64,000 nt of DNA from Nocardioides palaemonis. Its GTDB lineage: Bacteria > Actinomycetota > Actinomycetes > Propionibacteriales > Nocardioidaceae. A program made the position numbers and the translations under genes. The notes below the pieces were generated by a model, which saw only the letters and a list, made by a program, of their open reading frames with translations, was not told the origin of the DNA and did not search any database. The stretch lies in contig NZ_JAGVQR010000003.1 of the NCBI RefSeq assembly GCF_018275325.1, forward strand, positions 496,001 to 560,000, given 5' to 3'. Positions 60,819 to 64,000 of the stretch are shown in pieces (the stretch's first letter is position 1; every line of letters starts with the position of its first letter).

Positions 60819-63587
60819 CTACCCGGCCAGGTCGTAGCCCCCCAGTCCCTCGCCGAGCACGCGCGGCCGGGAGACCCCGGACCGGCGCCCGCCGTAGACG
60901 TAGACGACTCCGCTGGCGCGGTCGCGCACGATGTAGTCGCCGCCGCCCTTGAGCGTCATCGCCTGCACGCCCAGCACCCAGTCGAAGCCGGAGAGGTCGC
61001 TCGGCAGGCCTGCTCGGGACGGGACGCCGCCCTTCACCGGGACCGGGTCGTTGAAGCCCCGGCCGTTGCCGGCCCACACCGCGAGCCTGCCGGCGGTCGT
61101 GCCGATCAGGTCCGGCACCCCGTCGCCGGTGACGTCGCCGACGGCGGTCAGGCCGGAGACCGCGCCGAAGCCGGAGCCGAGCAGCGTGGGCTGGGCCAGC
61201 GCGCCCGTGCCGTTGCCCGTGAAGAGCCACAGCTGACCCGCGGTGTTGCGCGTGACCACGTCGCCGAAGCCGTCGCGGTTGACGTCGCCGGCGTTGAGCA
61301 GCAGGTCCATCCCGGCGAACGAGACGCCGGTGTCGACCGGCGCGCCGAGCTCGAAGGTGTCGCGGTTGGCCACGATCACGAGTTGCTTGCCGGCGATGCC
61401 GACCAGGTCGGCGCCCGGGCCACCCACCAGGTTGGCGCTCGTGATGGCGCGCATGGTCCGCACGTTCGTCGCCGGACCCACCGGGGCGCCGAAGCTGCCG
61501 TTGCCGTGGCCGGGGTAGACCATCATGCGTCCGGTGGAGGTGCGGGCCGCCAGGTCGGTGCGACCGTCGCGGTTGAAGTCACCCGTCACGATCCGGTTGA
61601 CCTTGCTCCAGGCCCCCGCGACCCGCTGCGGACGGGCGAACAGCCCCGTGCCGTAGCCGGTCTGGAGGTAGAGCCGGTTCTTGGTGCGCAGCAGCAGGTC
61701 GGCACGCCCGTCGCCGTTGAGGTCGCCGGCGCCGATGATCTGCTTGTAGCTGCTGTAGCCCTTGCGGGTGACCTTGCGGGAGAAGCCGCCCTTGCCGGTC
61801 GCGGTGAGGACGACGAGCCGGCCCTTGTAGCGGGCCACCAGGTCGTTGCGGCCGTCGCCGTTGACGTCGCCGGCGGCCGCGAACAGCGAGTAGCCGCGCA
61901 GGTCCATCTTGCGGACGGTCTTGCCGAACTTGCCGTTCGACCGGCCCTCGCGGATCCGGACGGTGCCGCGCTTGTCGACCGTCACCAGGTCGGGCGTGCC
62001 GTCACCGGTCAGGTCCGGCGAGACGAGCACGTCGGCGACCTTGTCCCAGCCCTTCTTGCCCACCACCGTGCGCTTCTGGAACGAGGTGAGGCCGCCGGTC
62101 GGCAGCACCACGCCGCGACCGTCGGACGCGCGCCGCACGACCAGGTCGGGGTACGGCGAGGCGTCGAGGTTGTTCTGCGGGTTCGGGGCCGACACGGCGA
62201 TCGGCGTCGGACCGGTCGTCGTCGGAGCCGCCTGGGAGGCGTAGGTCCGGATGAGCGGGATCTGGGCGTAGAGGTACTTGCCGGGGCAGGCCGTGGAGCC
62301 CGCGTCGCGGTGGCCGTTGATCGCGGCGAACGTCGAGCGGCCCACCTTCTGCGACATGGACGCGGGGTCGACGCCGGAGATCGAGAGCTTCCACGCGAAG
62401 AGCTGGCCGTAGGCCCGCAGCATCGCGTCGCTCGGCGCCTGGACGTCGTAGTTGCCGATCGCGGACATCGCGAAGGAGTAGTCGTTGTAGTTCAGCGTGT
62501 GCGCGCCGACGACCGGCTTGTCGATGCCGCCGTAGCGGCCCTCCCAGATCCGCCCGAACCGGTCGACGAGGAAGTTGTAGCCGATGTCGCTCCAGCCGCG
62601 GGACTTCACGTGGTAGGCGTAGATGCTGCGGATGATCGCCGGGACCTGGGCCTCGGTGTAGTCGTTCGCGTTGACCGTGTGGTGCACGAAGCCGGCGTTG
62701 ATCGAGCCGTAGCGCAGCGAGCTCTTGTCGCGGATGGACTCGTCGGCACCCCACTGGGCGCGGGAGAAGATCGTGGGCTGGGCAGCGGTGCGCTGCGAGC
62801 TGGTGGCGATGCGGCCGCTGGTCCGGCCGCTGGTCGAGGCGGCCTGCAGGGAGATCAGGTCGTCGCCCTCCGACTGCTCGAGGGCGCCCTGGTCCTCGTA
62901 CTCCTGCTCGTAGCCGGCGGTGCCGGACGCGTCGTCGCCCCGGTCGGCCGGCGCCTCGGTCTCGCTGCCCTTCGCCGACCCGGGGTCGACGAGAGCGAGG
63001 GAGAGGTCGTCGGGCAGCGTCGCGCCATCGGTGCGGGCCTGGACCTGCACGTCGTCGACCTCGCCGACGAACATCGGCTCGGTGCCCGGACGGGCCTTCG
63101 CCGCCTCGGCGCTCCCGGCGTCGGGGCCGTGCTCGTCGTGGTACTCCAGCGCCTCCCAGTCGCTCCAGTCGTCGCCCTCGCGGGTGCGGACGCGGAGGGT
63201 GATCTGGTCCTCGTCGAGGTCCTCGCCGTGCTGCCAGGTCACACCGATCGCGGCGAAGCCGCTGACCGCCTGCGGCTTGCTGGTGACCCGGGAGCTCGTG
63301 GCGCCACCGGCGACGGTGCGTCCCTGCAGCCCGGCGAAGCCACCGCCGGTCGCGGTGAGCGGCACCTCGGTCACGTGCGGGGCGACCGCCTTGAGCGGCA
63401 CGGTCGCCGACGTCAGCTCGGCCGGCAGCGGCCGACCGACCGCGCCGGTGCCGGACGACCCGGCCGAGCGGTCGCCGATGATGTCGAGGGACACGACACC
63501 GGAGGCCGGGGTCAGCACGACGAGCACGACGCCGAGCGCCAGCACCTGCTGGCAGAACGTGACGAGACGAGCCTGGGAAGGGCGCAT
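60819..63587 (-). CDS. Secreted PGRP-type N-acetylmuramoyl-L-alanine amidase with FG-GAP/VCBS repeats
   Basis: From an ATG at 63587 this encodes 922 residues. A signal peptide (residues 1-30) is followed by a beta-rich region, then a peptidoglycan recognition/amidase_2 domain at about 272-440. Zinc ligands are H-H in F-V-H-H-T-V-N-A-N-D and H and C in N-G-H-R-D-A-G-S-T-A-C-P-G; the Tyr and Lys that assist catalysis also appear present. From about residue 480 to the end are FG-GAP/VCBS-type repeats (D-x-D/N-G-D-G-x-x-D-L), a beta-propeller often used for wall binding. It should cleave the lactyl-L-Ala bond of peptidoglycan outside the cell. An MtrA-like repeat array lies upstream. Confidence 0.92.
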   Translation of the reverse strand: MRPSQARLVTFCQQVLALGVVLVVLTPASGVVSLDIIGDRSAGSSGTGAVGRPLPAELTSATVPLKAVAPHVTEVPLTATGGGFAGLQGRTVAGGATSSRVTSKPQAVSGFAAIGVTWQHGEDLDEDQITLRVRTREGDDWSDWEALEYHDEHGPDAGSAEAAKARPGTEPMFVGEVDDVQVQARTDGATLPDDLSLALVDPGSAKGSETEAPADRGDDASGTAGYEQEYEDQGALEQSEGDDLISLQAASTSGRTSGRIATSSQRTAAQPTIFSRAQWGADESIRDKSSLRYGSINAGFVHHTVNANDYTEAQVPAIIRSIYAYHVKSRGWSDIGYNFLVDRFGRIWEGRYGGIDKPVVGAHTLNYNDYSFAMSAIGNYDVQAPSDAMLRAYGQLFAWKLSISGVDPASMSQKVGRSTFAAINGHRDAGSTACPGKYLYAQIPLIRTYASQAAPTTTGPTPIAVSAPNPQNNLDASPYPDLVVRRASDGRGVVLPTGGLTSFQKRTVVGKKGWDKVADVLVSPDLTGDGTPDLVTVDKRGTVRIREGRSNGKFGKTVRKMDLRGYSLFAAAGDVNGDGRNDLVARYKGRLVVLTATGKGGFSRKVTRKGYSSYKQIIGAGDLNGDGRADLLLRTKNRLYLQTGYGTGLFARPQRVAGAWSKVNRIVTGDFNRDGRTDLAARTSTGRMMVYPGHGNGSFGAPVGPATNVRTMRAITSANLVGGPGADLVGIAGKQLVIVANRDTFELGAPVDTGVSFAGMDLLLNAGDVNRDGFGDVVTRNTAGQLWLFTGNGTGALAQPTLLGSGFGAVSGLTAVGDVTGDGVPDLIGTTAGRLAVWAGNGRGFNDPVPVKGGVPSRAGLPSDLSGFDWVLGVQAMTLKGGGDYIVRDRASGVVYVYGGRRSGVSRPRVLGEGLGGYDLAG

Positions 63588-63617
63588 GAGACAAAACCTG
63601 TTCCTGTGTGGGGGAAG

Positions 63618-63722
63618 GTCACACAGGCAGAAGTTCACACCAGTCACACCAGTCACGGAAGGGGTTCTGAGTAACTACAACGGTGTAATTTCCAGTCGAC
63701 ACGCCGTTACATAGGTGTAATT
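63618..63722 (-). promoter_or_regulatory. Regulatory region of the amidase gene with MtrA-like repeats
   Basis: TTCACA, GTCACA and GTCACG stand in 9-bp phase at 63634, 63643 and 63652, each followed by CCA or its start; a further GTCACA lies at 63618. Upstream are GTAAC (63671) facing GTTAC (63706) and two copies of GGTGTAATT (63682 and 63714). The 9-bp array is almost identical to that at 24887-24910 before the secreted PLD gene. Confidence 0.6.
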
Positions 63723-63760
63723 CTCACCGATTGCCGCGGTTTGTGGCCCTCAACACGCCG

Positions 63761-63816
63761 CGAGCGGTGCGTGAGGAGGGTTTCCGGAGCTCGGAATCCG
63801 CCTCACGCACCGCTCG
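63761..63816 (-). terminator. Strong intergenic inverted repeat / terminator
   Basis: CGAGCGGTGCGTGAGG (63761-63776) pairs perfectly over 16 bp with CCTCACGCACCGCTCG (63801-63816); a further imperfect palindrome (TTCCGGAGCTCGGAA) fills the loop. It lies just after the stop of the ABC-transporter fragment. Shared GAGCGGTG with the repeat at 2131-2267 suggests a dispersed family. Confidence 0.75.
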
Positions 63817-63839
63817 TGGGTACGCAGGGAGTGACGCGT

Positions 63840-64000
63840 TCAGATGTCGCTGGCGAGCGCGTCGTCGCGCTCGTCGACCTCCTCGCCGTCGTCCTCCTCG
63901 TCACCGTCGTAGTGGAGGTACCTGATCGCCTCGTCGACGTCGCCGTCGAAGCCGACCCGCCCCTTCTCCAGGACGATGGCGCGGTCGCACATCCGCTTCA
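63840..64000 (-). CDS. C-terminal end of an export ABC transporter ATPase (Wzt/TagH-like)
   Basis: The frame enters from the right edge and reads K-R-M-C-D-R-A-I-V-L-E-K-G-R-V-G-F-D-G-D-V-D-E-A-I-R-Y-L, the end of an ABC ATPase after the H-loop, as found in polysaccharide or teichoic-acid exporters. It is followed by a very acidic tail of about 20 residues (D-G-D-E-E-D-D-G-E-E) and stops at 63840. Only the last 53 residues are visible, so the exact transporter is not identifiable. It agrees with the surface-glycan genes elsewhere in the window. Confidence 0.75.
   Translation of the reverse strand, partial: KRMCDRAIVLEKGRVGFDGDVDEAIRYLHYDGDEEDDGEEVDERDDALASDI

Overview
The window is gene-dense, very GC-rich DNA with frequent GTG starts. 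Its gene content is that of a high-GC actinobacterium: mtrA-mtrB-lpqB, a WhiB regulator, the F420 genes fbiA and fbiB, DUF3499, a PRC/MgtE/CBS protein next to mrp and tatB, and a DUF222-HNH (13E12-type) gene. DUF222-HNH genes, TIGR03089, DUF5719 and dispersed intergenic palindromes fit Nocardioidaceae, probably Nocardioides; this assignment is inference from gene content. I saw no tRNA, rRNA, CRISPR array or intact insertion sequence.

Left part (1-13750): two adjacent sulfotransferase-like genes, a MaoC-type hydratase, a DUF1707 membrane protein, and a sugar-uptake and catabolism operon on the minus strand (ribose-type ABC ATPase, permease, binding lipoprotein, Gfo/Idh/MocA dehydrogenase, TIM-barrel isomerase). 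A divergent ROK regulator faces this operon across an operator-like region. A third sulfotransferase-like gene and an acyl-CoA dehydrogenase follow.

Surface and secreted part (13802-26557, all minus strand): five tightly overlapping genes that look like a cell-surface glycan module (LicD-like/methyltransferase fusion, sulfotransferase, a 76-residue helical protein, a polyprenyl-phosphate-type GT2 and a YfhO-like membrane protein). Next comes a set of exported phosphodiesterase-type proteins: a very large pseudo-cutinase/RCC1/EEP protein, a PLD-like protein, a lipoprotein and a second EEP protein.

Core part (26727-63587): gene order closely resembles conserved actinobacterial blocks, namely MgtE-CBS/DUF1003/mrp/tatB, then secA, hpf, comF, lpqB, mtrB, mtrA, sahH, a SIS protein, Trm112, DUF3499, metallopeptidase, DUF5719, GT2, whiB2, fbiA, fbiB, TIGR03089. 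This matches the order of the M. tuberculosis Rv3235-Rv3268 region, with some genes absent. An accessory insertion lies inside it at about 45.4-50.4 kb: a truncated cysteine hydrolase, a DUF222-HNH gene bounded by perfect 34-bp inverted repeats, and small enzymes. The window ends with a secreted PGRP-type amidase and the C-terminus of an export ABC ATPase.

The most notable non-coding signals are: (i) a roughly 300-nt structured element between comF and hpf, closed by a perfect 15-bp long-range helix, which I take to be a raiA RNA; (ii) two near-identical triple 9-bp GTCACA-type repeats, resembling MtrA boxes, upstream of the PLD-like and amidase genes, while mtrA-mtrB itself is in the window; (iii) a degenerate SOS box overlapping the start of the DUF222-HNH gene; (iv) inverted-repeat operators at the ROK and LysM genes.
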